Positions 37,754 to 46,074 of a stretch of DNA of 59,853 bases are shown piece by piece; the first letter of the stretch is position 1, and each line of letters begins with the position of its first letter. The notes beneath the pieces are model-generated. The model was not told the origin of the DNA, did not search any database, and was given only the letters and a program-made list of their open reading frames with translations. The stretch is taken from contig CAIVDM010000040.1 in NCBI GenBank assembly GCA_903904735.1, positions 1-59,853 on the forward strand, in the 5' to 3' direction. Position numbers and translations under genes: made by a program. Source of the DNA: an uncultured delta proteobacterium (lineage in GTDB: Bacteria; Bdellovibrionota_C; UBA2361; OMII01).

Positions 37754-38317
37754 TTACTGCTCAGCGGATCTCTCAGTGGGTGTATAAAACACCAGGACAG
37801 TGTTGCCGTAGCGTCGTTGCTTCGTCTCGCTGAAGGTATGAAGATCTAGCTGCTCGTATTCTTTCGGGTCAATCTGTACGATTATCATCCCGCCTGGCGC
37901 TACGAGGTGAGGGCGCTCGGCGATGGTGCGCATCGCCTCGATCCAGATGCCCTCATACTGAGGTGGCGCGACGTATAGTAAATCAAAAGATTTCGTCGAG
38001 TTCCTCAGGTAAACGAACGCGTCCGTGTGCCGAACCTCGGCTTTATCTTTAAGCCCTGTTGTCTCCAGATTCGCTTTAATGGTCTCAACGGCGCGCGCGT
38101 TCGTATCGAGAAACACGCAGTGCTCGGCTCCTTGACTGAGCGCCTCGATCCCCACCGCGCCGGTTCCGCCGAAGAGATCGAGAAGTTTCATGCCCGGAAG
38201 TTCCGCGCGCAGCATATCAAATAAAGGAGTTTTGACACGGTCGAGTATCGGGCGAGTTGAATCTCCCGGCACCGATTTTAGCGCTCGACCTTTGGCTGTT
38301 CCGCCGATAACCCGCAT
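37754..38317 (-). CDS. rsmD: 16S rRNA m2G966 methyltransferase-like protein (RsmD family)
   Basis: This 187-residue SAM-dependent methyltransferase has the RsmD signatures: MRVIGGTAKGRALKS at the N-terminus, STRPILDRVKTPLFD, and the SAM loop LLDLFGGTGAVGIEALSQGA. The catalytic (N/D)PP(Y/F) motif is replaced by VAPPQYEG. That variant leaves the double proline but removes the acidic/amide residue, so activity or specificity may differ. GGAGAGG precedes the ATG. It starts 18 nt after the E2 gene stop on the same strand, so it is probably co-transcribed with it. Confidence 0.85.
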   Translation of the reverse strand: MRVIGGTAKGRALKSVPGDSTRPILDRVKTPLFDMLRAELPGMKLLDLFGGTGAVGIEALSQGAEHCVFLDTNARAVETIKANLETTGLKDKAEVRHTDAFVYLRNSTKSFDLLYVAPPQYEGIWIEAMRTIAERPHLVAPGGMIIVQIDPKEYEQLDLHTFSETKQRRYGNTVLVFYTPTERSAEQ

Positions 38318-38335
38318 GAGCCTCTCCGACTCACG

Positions 38336-39646
38336 CTACAGCGAGCGGTTCATGTCCCAGTTCTCGAGATAGTCTCGAATGAACGCCAGGAACTGTCCGC
38401 CGAGTGAGCCATCGACGATACGGTGATCGTAAGACAGCGTGAGGTAGCAGATCTGACGAATCGCTATCATGTCGTCGATTACCACCGGCCGCTTCTTGAT
38501 CGCGCCCAAGCAAAGGATCGCCACTTGTGGCTGATTGATGATTGGGGTCCCGATGATCGTGCCGAACACGCCTGGATTTGTGACGGTGAAGGTTCCTCCC
38601 GCTACGTCGTCTGGCACGAGCTTCTTGTTGCGGGCTCGTTGCGCCAGGTCGTTGAGTGAGCGGGCGATACCGACGAGGTTCTTCTCCTCGGCTTTCTTGA
38701 TGACTGGAACAATAAGCCCAGTGTTACCAAGCGCCACGGCGCAGCCAAGGTTCACGTGCTTCTTGAGGACAATCTTCTTGCCGTCAAGCGAGCAGTTCAC
38801 ATACGGAAACGCCTCGAGCGCTTTCGTCGTCGCTTCTAGGAAGAACGGAGTGAAACTGAGGCTGAAGCCCTCGCTCTTCTCGAATGCTCCTTTGTGCTTA
38901 GCGCGCCAGTTGGCGATGTTTGTGACATCGACCTCTTGAATCGAGTACACGTGCGGCGACGTGTGCTTTGACTTAACCATGTGGTCAGCGATGGCCTGCC
39001 GCATCGTGTCCATCATCACCACTCGAGTTCCATCCGAGCCCCACTCTACCGATGAGGGAGAAGGAGTTGGCGCAGGTCGAGCCGCAGGCGCGCTAGGCGC
39101 TGGTGTTGGAGCAGGTGTGGACTTCGCGCCGCGAGACTCGACGTACTTGAGGAAGTCCTCTTTCGTGACGCGACCACCCTGACCGGAGCCGGAGAGCGAA
39201 TCAAGTTCCACGAGGGAAACGCCGTGCGTCTCAGCAAGGCTCTTCACGAGCGGTGAATAGTACCGACCGCCATCTTCCTTGGATTCTTTCTTTGGTGAAG
39301 CCACTTCTACCGCAGGCGCAGGGGCGGCTTCGATGTGAGGAGCGCTACCATTAGTGGCGGGAGCCGATACCGCAGGAGCCGAGCTGCTTGAGGCTACCGC
39401 ACCCGCTCCGTTCGTTTCTATTACGGCGATCTTTGTCTTTACGGGAACGACATCTCCTTCGTTGAAGAGGAGCTCTGCTATGACACCTGCGGCTGGGGCT
39501 GGAATTTCGGAGTCAACTTTATCGGTTGAGATCTCAAGAATAACCTCGTCCTTCTGAACAGACTCGCCTGGTTTCTTGCGCCATTTAGCGATGGTAGCCT
39601 CGGCTATCGACTCACCCATCTGCGGCATCAGCATCTCAACTTTCAT
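38336..39646 (-). CDS. Dihydrolipoamide acyltransferase (E2 of a 2-oxoacid dehydrogenase)
   Basis: This 436-residue E2 has one N-terminal lipoyl domain (residues 1-76; lipoylated Lys in ISTDKVDSE) and a Pro/Ala linker. The peripheral-subunit-binding domain follows (about 127-168, YYSPLVKSLAE...GQGGRVTKEDFL). After a second linker comes the catalytic core ending in the active-site DHRIVDG (about 413). It transfers acyl groups from E1 to CoA, probably in a branched-chain or pyruvate/2-oxoglutarate complex; the partner here is the fused E1 at 42982-45060, which points to a branched-chain-type complex. AGGAG lies 9 nt before the ATG. rsmD follows 18 nt downstream. Confidence 0.93.
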   Translation of the reverse strand: MKVEMLMPQMGESIAEATIAKWRKKPGESVQKDEVILEISTDKVDSEIPAPAAGVIAELLFNEGDVVPVKTKIAVIETNGAGAVASSSSAPAVSAPATNGSAPHIEAAPAPAVEVASPKKESKEDGGRYYSPLVKSLAETHGVSLVELDSLSGSGQGGRVTKEDFLKYVESRGAKSTPAPTPAPSAPAARPAPTPSPSSVEWGSDGTRVVMMDTMRQAIADHMVKSKHTSPHVYSIQEVDVTNIANWRAKHKGAFEKSEGFSLSFTPFFLEATTKALEAFPYVNCSLDGKKIVLKKHVNLGCAVALGNTGLIVPVIKKAEEKNLVGIARSLNDLAQRARNKKLVPDDVAGGTFTVTNPGVFGTIIGTPIINQPQVAILCLGAIKKRPVVIDDMIAIRQICYLTLSYDHRIVDGSLGGQFLAFIRDYLENWDMNRSL

Positions 39647-39834
39647 GTTCCGATAACTCCTCGATCTACAAGAAACTTATAAAGGTTATAAACCGTTACT
39701 GGGTTAGGGGAAAGATCAACCACCATCGTTCGTTATGACGATGACTAACCGCAGTCTGGGTAAGATGACGTATTACACAGGAGCAGAGCGAAATAGTGCA
39801 AACGAGCCTCTGTTTTACTTGGCGGTGCGTTGTT

Positions 39835-40422
39835 TTACAAGGCTTGCAGTAGCCTTGTTTCCTCTAATTTACTGGTGTAGCAGCCGGCACATGCAGGAAG
39901 GTATTTCTCCTCCGCTCCCAGCTCAATAGAGGGTCCATCGGTAGTTGGTTTGCCATTCAGAAGCTTTAGGTTGAAAAGCGCGCGTCGGTTGCAGAAAAAG
40001 CAAGTGGTCTTTATCTCAGTGATCTCGTCCGCTAGCTCAAAGAGTCGCTGAGCGCCCTCAAAGAGCTCTGTACGAAAATCGGAGCGAAGTCCGTAACAGA
40101 TGACCGGGACATCGATGTCGATGGCGAGTGCTCGCAGCTGGTCGACTACCTGGCGGCTTAGAAATTGAGCCTCGTCGACCAAAACACATGAAACCTCCTT
40201 AAACTCGGCTTGGTTTAGGACAGTTGCTGGCTCTAGCAGTATGTCAGCGTCGCGCTGAAGCCCAGCACGAGACTTCACGACGCCGTATCCAAACCGGTCG
40301 TCGAGAGCGGGTTTCATGACGATGACCCGCTTCTCTTGTTGGCTGTACGAATGCGCGACAGCGAGAAGATTAAGGGTTTTGGCGCTTCCCACTGTTCCGT
40401 AACGAAAATAAAGCTTTGCCAT
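39835..40422 (-). CDS. tdk: Thymidine kinase (type II)
   Basis: This 195-residue thymidine kinase phosphorylates thymidine in the salvage pathway. It has KLYFRYGTVGSAKT (P-loop), RVIVMKP, the catalytic Glu in LVDEAQFLS, VPVICYGLRSDF, and the Cys4 zinc site (CFFC...CAGC) near the lasso loop. The P-loop has Ala where GxxxxGK normally has Gly (GSAKT). I chose the ATG at 40422 because MAKLYFRYG is the usual start; an ATG at 40437 adds five residues. It is divergent from the MotA-like gene, across a 240-nt gap. Confidence 0.92.
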   Translation of the reverse strand: MAKLYFRYGTVGSAKTLNLLAVAHSYSQQEKRVIVMKPALDDRFGYGVVKSRAGLQRDADILLEPATVLNQAEFKEVSCVLVDEAQFLSRQVVDQLRALAIDIDVPVICYGLRSDFRTELFEGAQRLFELADEITEIKTTCFFCNRRALFNLKLLNGKPTTDGPSIELGAEEKYLPACAGCYTSKLEETRLLQAL

Positions 40423-40664
40423 AAGTGGAGTCGCCATTCCTAAGGATGAAACGTCGCAGGAGTACACCACGGTCCATGCGGTGGGGGCAATTGCGTCGAG
40501 CCGTCTGCGTGAAGTGGAGAAAATTTGGGGGAATGAGTGATGGAAAGCTATCTAAACCCCTGAAATTATGTGCTCCATTTGATAGGGGACTCCCTTAAAA
40601 TGTGAACTCGAATGAAGGTCTCGCGGCATCTTATATGGGTGTGTAGCCACGGCTGGAGGTCGAC

Positions 40665-41870
40665 GTGCCCGAAACCTCGACACTAGTCGGTTATTCTGGA
40701 AAAGGTTTTATGACTCGTCCTAAACTTGAACTCTGCACGGTCGCCGCGTTCTCTCTTGTGTGTCTTGGCGTGGCGGTATGTCTCTACAGTGGATTGGAAC
40801 AGGCCTTTCGGTCGAACCCAATCTTCAACTCGCTGATATTAGCGATTCTCGTCGTGGGAGTGGCGGCAACGGTTCGCCAACTACTTCGTGTCGATCAATC
40901 CGCTCGTTGGATGGCCGAGCGAATGCGGTCACCGCAGATCAATCAGCCTGTTCCGTATCTCCTCAAACCTCTGACGTCGCTGGTGTGCAGCGCGAGCCCG
41001 CAACCGACGTGTGGTACGCTCTCGCTTCGGGCGATGCTTGATGGAGTATTCGGCCGCCTCGACGACAGTCGTGAGGTCACTCGTTACCTCATGAACGTGC
41101 TGATCCTGCTTGGACTCTTAGGCACGTTCTGGGGTTTGCTTCAAACGGTTGGTGGTATCGGATCCGTGATCGGTGGCCTAAGCCTTGGAGAGGGAGACGT
41201 AAAGGCTGTCTTTGATACCTTCAAAGGTGGTCTGCAGAAGCCGCTGTTCGGAATGGGGATATCGTTTAGCGCCTCTCTCTTCGGCCTCGCGAGTTCGATG
41301 GTGCTAGGTTTCATCGACCTCCAAGCGGGCAGAGCCCAAAACTTATTCTGCTCCGAGCTTGAGGAGATCCTTAGCTCAAAGGAGCCTCCGTTCGAGCCAG
41401 CGTCGGGTGGCGAGTACTCGTCTTTGAAATATCCGATGTCGGCGGTAGGTGGAGGATATCAAGACGCGGTGGTAACTGGTCTCGCTGATCAACTCGATAA
41501 GTTACAGCGAACGATGCGTCAGCAGATGGAACAGCGAGCGACTGAGCAGGCTATCACACGAACTCTTCAGGAGGTTCTAGCCGCGCTTGATGATCACCTC
41601 AAATCACAACACGCGCTTCTCTCGAAGATGGTTGGATTCCAGCAAGAGGTTGCGCCGATATACGGCAGGCTCGCTGAAATCATCAGTAGCGCCAGTGTCG
41701 GGTCATTGGAGCAACATGCCCGCAGCATTGATTTAAGTGTGAAGGAATTTAGTCGACACGTAGCTGTCTCATCCGAGATCCAAACTGAGGAACTACGCGG
41801 CGAGCTGCGAGTCATCGCGCGATTGCTCGCGGGACCCAAGGTTGGAGAGACGGAGCTATTAGCGGGATAA
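40665..41870 (+). CDS. MotA/TolQ/ExbB-like channel protein with long tail (ZorA-like)
   Basis: This 401-residue inner-membrane protein has four hydrophobic segments, with helices near residues 23-43 and 53-73 and a conserved MotA-like pair: VLILLGLLGTFWGLLQTVGG (about 147-166) and PLFGMGISFSASLFGLASSMVLGF (about 192-215). A ~180-residue cytoplasmic helical tail with coiled-coil character (LDKLQRTMRQQMEQRA) follows. The GTG start is preceded by GGAGGT at 40655-40660. The gene starts 17 nt before an OmpA/MotB-like gene, so the pair is an ion-driven 5:2-type motor of the ZorA/ZorB or alphaproteobacterial MotA/OmpA class. What it drives is unknown. Confidence 0.82.
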   Translation: MPETSTLVGYSGKGFMTRPKLELCTVAAFSLVCLGVAVCLYSGLEQAFRSNPIFNSLILAILVVGVAATVRQLLRVDQSARWMAERMRSPQINQPVPYLLKPLTSLVCSASPQPTCGTLSLRAMLDGVFGRLDDSREVTRYLMNVLILLGLLGTFWGLLQTVGGIGSVIGGLSLGEGDVKAVFDTFKGGLQKPLFGMGISFSASLFGLASSMVLGFIDLQAGRAQNLFCSELEEILSSKEPPFEPASGGEYSSLKYPMSAVGGGYQDAVVTGLADQLDKLQRTMRQQMEQRATEQAITRTLQEVLAALDDHLKSQHALLSKMVGFQQEVAPIYGRLAEIISSASVGSLEQHARSIDLSVKEFSRHVAVSSEIQTEELRGELRVIARLLAGPKVGETELLAG

Positions 41871-41886
41871 TCGGAAAGAGGGAACT

Positions 41887-42978
41887 ATGAGCTACTCATC
41901 TCGTCGCGCTAAACGTCGTGGATTCGATGTCTGGCCAGGATACGTTGACGCATTGTCGTCGATGTTGATGATGATCGCGCTTGTCTTGATGGTGATGGTC
42001 GCAGCGCAATTTTATCTCTCGAGCACGATTAACAGCAAGGATGTGGCGCTTAGTGAGTTGGCCTCTAAATTGCGCCAGCTCTCCGAGTGGCTAACCCTTG
42101 AGCAAAACACCACGAAGGCATTGAAGGCGCGCAAGGATGAGTTGGAGGCGTCGATAAAGAAAGATAATGACGAGTTGATCTTTCTACGAGGCGCCACTAT
42201 CGATAAGGACCGCCTCATTCAGGAACGAGACGCGCTCTTGGCCGCTCGAGACAAGGCATTGTCCGAGAAAGAGGGAGTCCTCGCCGCGCTTCGGGCGGAG
42301 AAGGATACCGCGACGGCGGAGGCGACGAAGCAAAAGACACAATCCGATTCCCTCGCCGCGCAGCTCGCCGCGTTGTCGAAACAGATTGAGGAGATGAACA
42401 AAAAGCTCGCGCTTCTCACGGCGGATCTCACGTCGGCTAAAAGTACGCTACTAGACCGAGACAAGAAGATCACTGACCTCGACCAGAAGCTCAAGAAGGC
42501 GATGTTGAAGAAAGTTGAGGAGCTCGCTGACTACCGCTCAGAATTCTTTGGTAAGCTCAAGAAAGCGCTCGGCAACCGGCCAGAGATCCGAATCGTGGGT
42601 GACCGATTCGTCTTCCAGTCAGAGGTTCTGTTTCCATCCGCTTCAGCCGATCTGCAAGAAGGCGGAAAGCAGGAGTTGGTGAAGATAGCCGATACGCTCA
42701 AAGAGGTCTCGAAGTCGATTCCAAAGGAAGTTAATTGGATTCTGACGGTAGTTGGGCATACCGACAAGCGACCGATCAACACCCCACAATTTCGATCTAA
42801 CTGGGAACTTTCAACAGCGCGAGCGCTCTCGGTGGTGAAGTTCCTGATCGAGACTGGTATCCCCGCTGAGCGGTTGGCCGCCACCGGATATGGAGAGCAT
42901 CAGCCGATCGAAGGCGGAATGACAGAGGAAGCCTTCTCGAAGAATCGGCGTATTGAGCTCAAGTTCAATCAAAAGTAG
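41887..42978 (+). CDS. MotB/OmpA-like stator protein (ZorB-like) with coiled coil
   Basis: This 363-residue partner of the preceding channel protein has a single N-terminal membrane helix (about residues 25-46, VDALSSMLMMIALVLMVMVAA), with an Asp at its start as in MotB ion-carrying helices. A long coiled coil (about 50-210, rich in Lys/Glu/Leu) follows. Its C-terminal OmpA peptidoglycan-binding domain contains VVGHTDKRPI, NWELSTARALSVVKFLIE and the terminal NRRIELKF. It would anchor the channel to the cell wall. Its stop is only 3 nt from the convergent E1 gene. Confidence 0.85.
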   Translation: MSYSSRRAKRRGFDVWPGYVDALSSMLMMIALVLMVMVAAQFYLSSTINSKDVALSELASKLRQLSEWLTLEQNTTKALKARKDELEASIKKDNDELIFLRGATIDKDRLIQERDALLAARDKALSEKEGVLAALRAEKDTATAEATKQKTQSDSLAAQLAALSKQIEEMNKKLALLTADLTSAKSTLLDRDKKITDLDQKLKKAMLKKVEELADYRSEFFGKLKKALGNRPEIRIVGDRFVFQSEVLFPSASADLQEGGKQELVKIADTLKEVSKSIPKEVNWILTVVGHTDKRPINTPQFRSNWELSTARALSVVKFLIETGIPAERLAATGYGEHQPIEGGMTEEAFSKNRRIELKFNQK

Positions 42979-42981
42979 TGA

Positions 42982-45060
42982 CTAAAATCGAGCGAGCTCA
43001 AGCAGCGCGTTGGTGATGTCACTATCCTGCGGAAGAACCACATCCTCCAAGACTGGGGAGTGCGGCACGGCCGCGGCGTACTTCATGCCCACGCGTTTCA
43101 CGGGAGCGTCGAGGTGCGTGAAGCAGGTCTCGGCGATTTGAGCCACGATTTCACCACCGAATCCACCGAACAGCACGTCCTCGTGCGCGACTAAGACCCG
43201 CCCGGTCTTTCGAACACTTGAGAAGATGTGCTCAATATCAAGTGGCACGATTGAACGGATGTCGATAACTTCGACTGAGAAGCCTTGAGCCTCAAGCTGA
43301 TTAGCCGCGAGCATACTCTTGTGGACGAGCGCTCCCCAGGTCACAACGGTGATATCACTTCCATGACGAACGGTTTTGGCTTTGCCAAGGGGCACGAGGT
43401 GATTCGCGTCGCCTTCTGGACCCTTGGCGTAGACCTGTCGATAGAGCCCTTTGTGCTCCAAGAAAAGCACCGGGTCGTCCGCTCGAATCGCCGCCTTGAG
43501 AAGCCCCTTAGCGTCTGTCGCGTTTGATGGATACACGACGTGTACGCCCGGGAAATGCGCGAACGTCGCCTCGATATTTTGAGAATGGTAAGCGCCACCT
43601 CGAATGTATCCGCCAACCGGTATGCGAAGGACCGCGGGACACGCGAAATCACCAGCGGAGCGATAGTGGAGCATCGCGAGCTCATTTCGGATCTGGTTGG
43701 CTCCGGTCCATACGTAGTCACCGAATTGAATCTCGGCGACGGGCTTCATTCCCCGCGTCGCCAAACCGATAGCTGCGCCAACGATGGAGCTCTCGGCCAA
43801 CTGGCTGTTGAAGACTCTCGCGGCGCCGTATTTCGCGGTGAGACCAGCGGTCACGGTGAACACGCCACCTTTGCCGTGAGCGACATCCTCGCCAAAGATG
43901 CACATCTCCGGGTTGCGCGCGAGTTCCTCATCGAGCGCGTGATTAAGCGCGTCGACAATAAAGACCTCTTCGCCAGTCGCGGGTGTCTCCTCAATCCCCT
44001 TCCACGGCTCAGGGTTCTTGAACGTGTGTTCCAAGGCGGTCGCTGGATCGGGATCAGGCGAGAGCTCAGCCGCATCAGAGGCCTCATCCACGAGTTTTTT
44101 GAGTAATCCATTGAGCGCGTCAATTTCTTTCTCTGAGCTGATCTTATGTGCCACTAAAAGATCGCGAGTGCGTTTGATCGGACAGCGCTTGGCCTCCTGC
44201 GCGAGATCCTCCTTGGTGCGGTACTTAAGGTGGTTGTCGGAGATGGAGTGACTTTGAAGCCGCGGTACGTGCGCTTCGACAAGTGACGGACCCTCCCCAC
44301 GTCGCGCGCGCTCGTGCGCCGCTTGCATCGCCTCAATTGACGCGAATAGATCGGACCCGTCGACTTCCTGAGTGGCGAGATTTTCGTAGTTCGCCATGAT
44401 CTTCGCGATGCTCTTTCCAGCTAGCTGCTCTGAGATGTGCACGGAGATAGCGTAATTGTTGTTCTCAATCACGAACACCACGGGAAGTTTTTCCCGTGAC
44501 GCCCAGTTGAGCGCCTCATGAAAATCACCCTGCGAGCAGGTTCCTTCGCCGGCCGAAACATATACGACTTCGTCGAGTCCCTTCATCTTGGCTCCGAGCG
44601 CGCAGCCAACTGCTTGGAGGAACTGACTTCCAGTGGGAGAGCTTTGAGGGGGTACTCGCAGAGGGATGCTGGCGTAGTGCATCGGCATCATGCGTCCATG
44701 AGAGCCAGGGTCGTTAAGCTTATTCATGGCGTTCATGAGCAGATCCTCAGCGCTCATGCCCAGCGCTACCATCAGAGCCATGTCTCTATAGTAGGGGTAG
44801 AACCAATCGTGTCCTGGCCTAAAAACATGAGCCGCCGCGACCTGGATCCCCTCATGGCCAGCGCAACTTATCTGAAAGTGACATTTGTTCTGCTTGTAGA
44901 GGGTGATTGTCTTATCATCGATGATTCGAGCCATTGTCATCGATTTGTATGCCCACAAGGCGAGCTCGCTGTCGATCTTAGCTCGACTGGTAGCGCGGGT
45001 TACTTTTCTCGCTGGCTTCTTCGCTTTGGGAGGTGAGGTTGTTCGCTTCTTCTTTTGCAT
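42982..45060 (-). CDS. Fused E1 alpha/beta of a branched-chain-type 2-oxoacid dehydrogenase
   Basis: This 692-residue thiamine-diphosphate enzyme combines both E1 subunits. The alpha part (about residues 30-340) has SCAGHEGIQVAAA, DWFYPYYRD and the ThDP motif GEGTCSQGDFHEAL...ENNNYAIS. The beta part (about 365-692) has VDALNHALDEEL, GEDVAHGKGGVFTVT, FNSQLAESSIVGAAIG, EIQFGDYVWTGANQIRNE and VVYPSNATDAKGLL. The fusion is characteristic of 2-oxoisovalerate-dehydrogenase-like E1. The first 28 residues are Lys/Arg-rich. GAGGA precedes the ATG. Its E2, E3 and lipoylation genes are at separate loci in this window. Confidence 0.92.
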   Translation of the reverse strand: MQKKKRTTSPPKAKKPARKVTRATSRAKIDSELALWAYKSMTMARIIDDKTITLYKQNKCHFQISCAGHEGIQVAAAHVFRPGHDWFYPYYRDMALMVALGMSAEDLLMNAMNKLNDPGSHGRMMPMHYASIPLRVPPQSSPTGSQFLQAVGCALGAKMKGLDEVVYVSAGEGTCSQGDFHEALNWASREKLPVVFVIENNNYAISVHISEQLAGKSIAKIMANYENLATQEVDGSDLFASIEAMQAAHERARRGEGPSLVEAHVPRLQSHSISDNHLKYRTKEDLAQEAKRCPIKRTRDLLVAHKISSEKEIDALNGLLKKLVDEASDAAELSPDPDPATALEHTFKNPEPWKGIEETPATGEEVFIVDALNHALDEELARNPEMCIFGEDVAHGKGGVFTVTAGLTAKYGAARVFNSQLAESSIVGAAIGLATRGMKPVAEIQFGDYVWTGANQIRNELAMLHYRSAGDFACPAVLRIPVGGYIRGGAYHSQNIEATFAHFPGVHVVYPSNATDAKGLLKAAIRADDPVLFLEHKGLYRQVYAKGPEGDANHLVPLGKAKTVRHGSDITVVTWGALVHKSMLAANQLEAQGFSVEVIDIRSIVPLDIEHIFSSVRKTGRVLVAHEDVLFGGFGGEIVAQIAETCFTHLDAPVKRVGMKYAAAVPHSPVLEDVVLPQDSDITNALLELARF

Positions 45061-45596
45061 CGTGTCCTCTTGGGCTGAGCCGTATGCTCATTACGATATC
45101 GTGTCGTACCTTCGCATACCGATAGGCTTCATGCCACTATTTGTATCGCCATGATATCTATGGGTGGTCAGTATTTACGACTAGTTAGGCGCCATGTCCA
45201 CCTTAGTTCGAAAGAGACATTGATGGAAGGAATGTGTTTGGTAGCGGCGATCGATGTCTTAGAGTAGTAAAGCCGAATATGAGGGTAGTTATAAGGGATG
45301 GAATAAGAGGCCGATTCTTTTTCTCGTGACCGAGTGGGCGGGGCCTTCCACCCGCGATGACACCTGCCCTAATTATACACTACTCGTAGCTGTAGGGGCG
45401 CGAGATGAGGTTTTGGATGAGATTACGCAGGGCATCGAAAACGGTGGGAAGCAGCTCTGGTGACAAGCGGACGCTCGGGCGGAAACCCAATCTCAACTGG
45501 CGAACAAGTGCCATGGTAGACTTCCATTTCGCGTGGCGCGCTCATCCGCGCCGTGGTATCAATTTCGCTGAATGACTACCCTTATGGAGACCTCCT
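45061..45596. other. 536-nt intergenic region upstream of E1 and the Ala-rich protein
   Basis: It is the divergent control region between the E1 fusion (minus) and the small Ala-rich gene (plus). It holds one credible short minus-strand frame (45380-45514, listed separately). A perfect minus-strand TATAAT sits at 45372-45377, about 310 nt upstream of the E1 ATG, without a good -35. A GC-rich imperfect hairpin follows at about 45334-45355 (GGGTGG / CCGCCC). I compared it mentally with SRP, 6S, tmRNA and RNase P RNA signatures and found no match. Confidence 0.4.
45380..45514 (-). CDS. Possible 44-residue small protein
   Basis: This short minus-strand frame starts with ATG at 45514, preceded by GGAAG at a 7-nt spacing, and stops with TAG at 45380. 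It encodes MALVRQLRLGF..., including an amphipathic helix LLPTVFDALRNLIQNLISRP. The composition is protein-like (Leu/Arg/Asn with hydrophobic heptads). It lies upstream of the E1 gene on the same strand, immediately before the TATAAT noted for the intergenic region, and could be a leader peptide, a regulator or chance. There is no family match. Confidence 0.35.
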   Translation of the reverse strand: MALVRQLRLGFRPSVRLSPELLPTVFDALRNLIQNLISRPYSYE

Positions 45597-45905
45597 ATGA
45601 TTCGTTCATTAATACTTTTGACGGCGGTATGTGTAGTTCCCTATGTAAGCGCGCAGGCAGAGACTGGCGCGTCTCAGGCGATTGCTAAAACCGAGAAGGC
45701 TGTAGCCGACGCGCACTCGGCTGTCGCGGTAACTGAGAAGAAGGCTGATAGCGCGGTAGCCCTTGCTCACGGAGCGGGCGCAAAGGAAGCGGCCAAGGCT
45801 CACGCCGCGAGCGCAGCGACTGAGGGTAAGGCTGCTAAGGCCAAGAGTGACGCGGCGACTGTCGCTAACACTGGCGCCGCAGTAGCTGGAGCTTTGGGTA
45901 AGTAA
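45597..45905 (+). CDS. Small secreted Ala/Lys-rich helical protein
   Basis: This 102-residue protein has a signal peptide (MIRSLILLTAVCVVPYVSAQA) and a mature part that is almost one long Ala/Lys/Glu helix (AIAKTEKAVADAHSAVAVTEKKADSA...), resembling Lpp/SMC-like or alanine-rich periplasmic proteins. There are no cysteines beyond the signal and no membrane anchor. A GGAG site lies about 8 nt upstream of the ATG and a good terminator follows, so it is monocistronic and probably well expressed. The function is unknown; a periplasmic structural or stress role is a guess. Confidence 0.7.
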   Translation: MIRSLILLTAVCVVPYVSAQAETGASQAIAKTEKAVADAHSAVAVTEKKADSAVALAHGAGAKEAAKAHAASAATEGKAAKAKSDAATVANTGAAVAGALGK

Positions 45906-45937
45906 GCGTCACTCCATTTATCGATATACGGAGCGTG

Positions 45938-45972
45938 AGGCCCTGTCAGTTTCACTGAGGGGGCCTTTTTTA
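45938..45972 (+). terminator. Rho-independent terminator
   Basis: AGGCCC (45938-45943) pairs with GGGCCT (45961-45966). An internal CAGT/ACTG stem sits within, separated by a symmetric 3-nt internal loop, and a T-tract of six to seven Ts follows. It ends the small Ala-rich gene. Confidence 0.85.
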
Positions 45973-46074
45973 ATGAAGTAGCGAACTCTCTACATGGGGC
46001 CTAAGTACATCAGAGTTCCCAGCGTGTCGCGCGAGCCACGTTCTTTTTAACCCCCCAGCGAAGCGGGGCATCGA

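Noticed and set aside
40665..42978. Complete Zorya anti-phage system
   Set aside because: Only ZorA/ZorB-like genes are present; flanks are tdk and the E1 gene, with no ZorC, ZorD or ZorE.
45300..45560. SRP, 6S or RNase P RNA gene
   Set aside because: GGGAAGCAGCTCTGG resembles part of the SRP RNA tip only superficially; the conserved core is missing and the segment reads better as a small frame.
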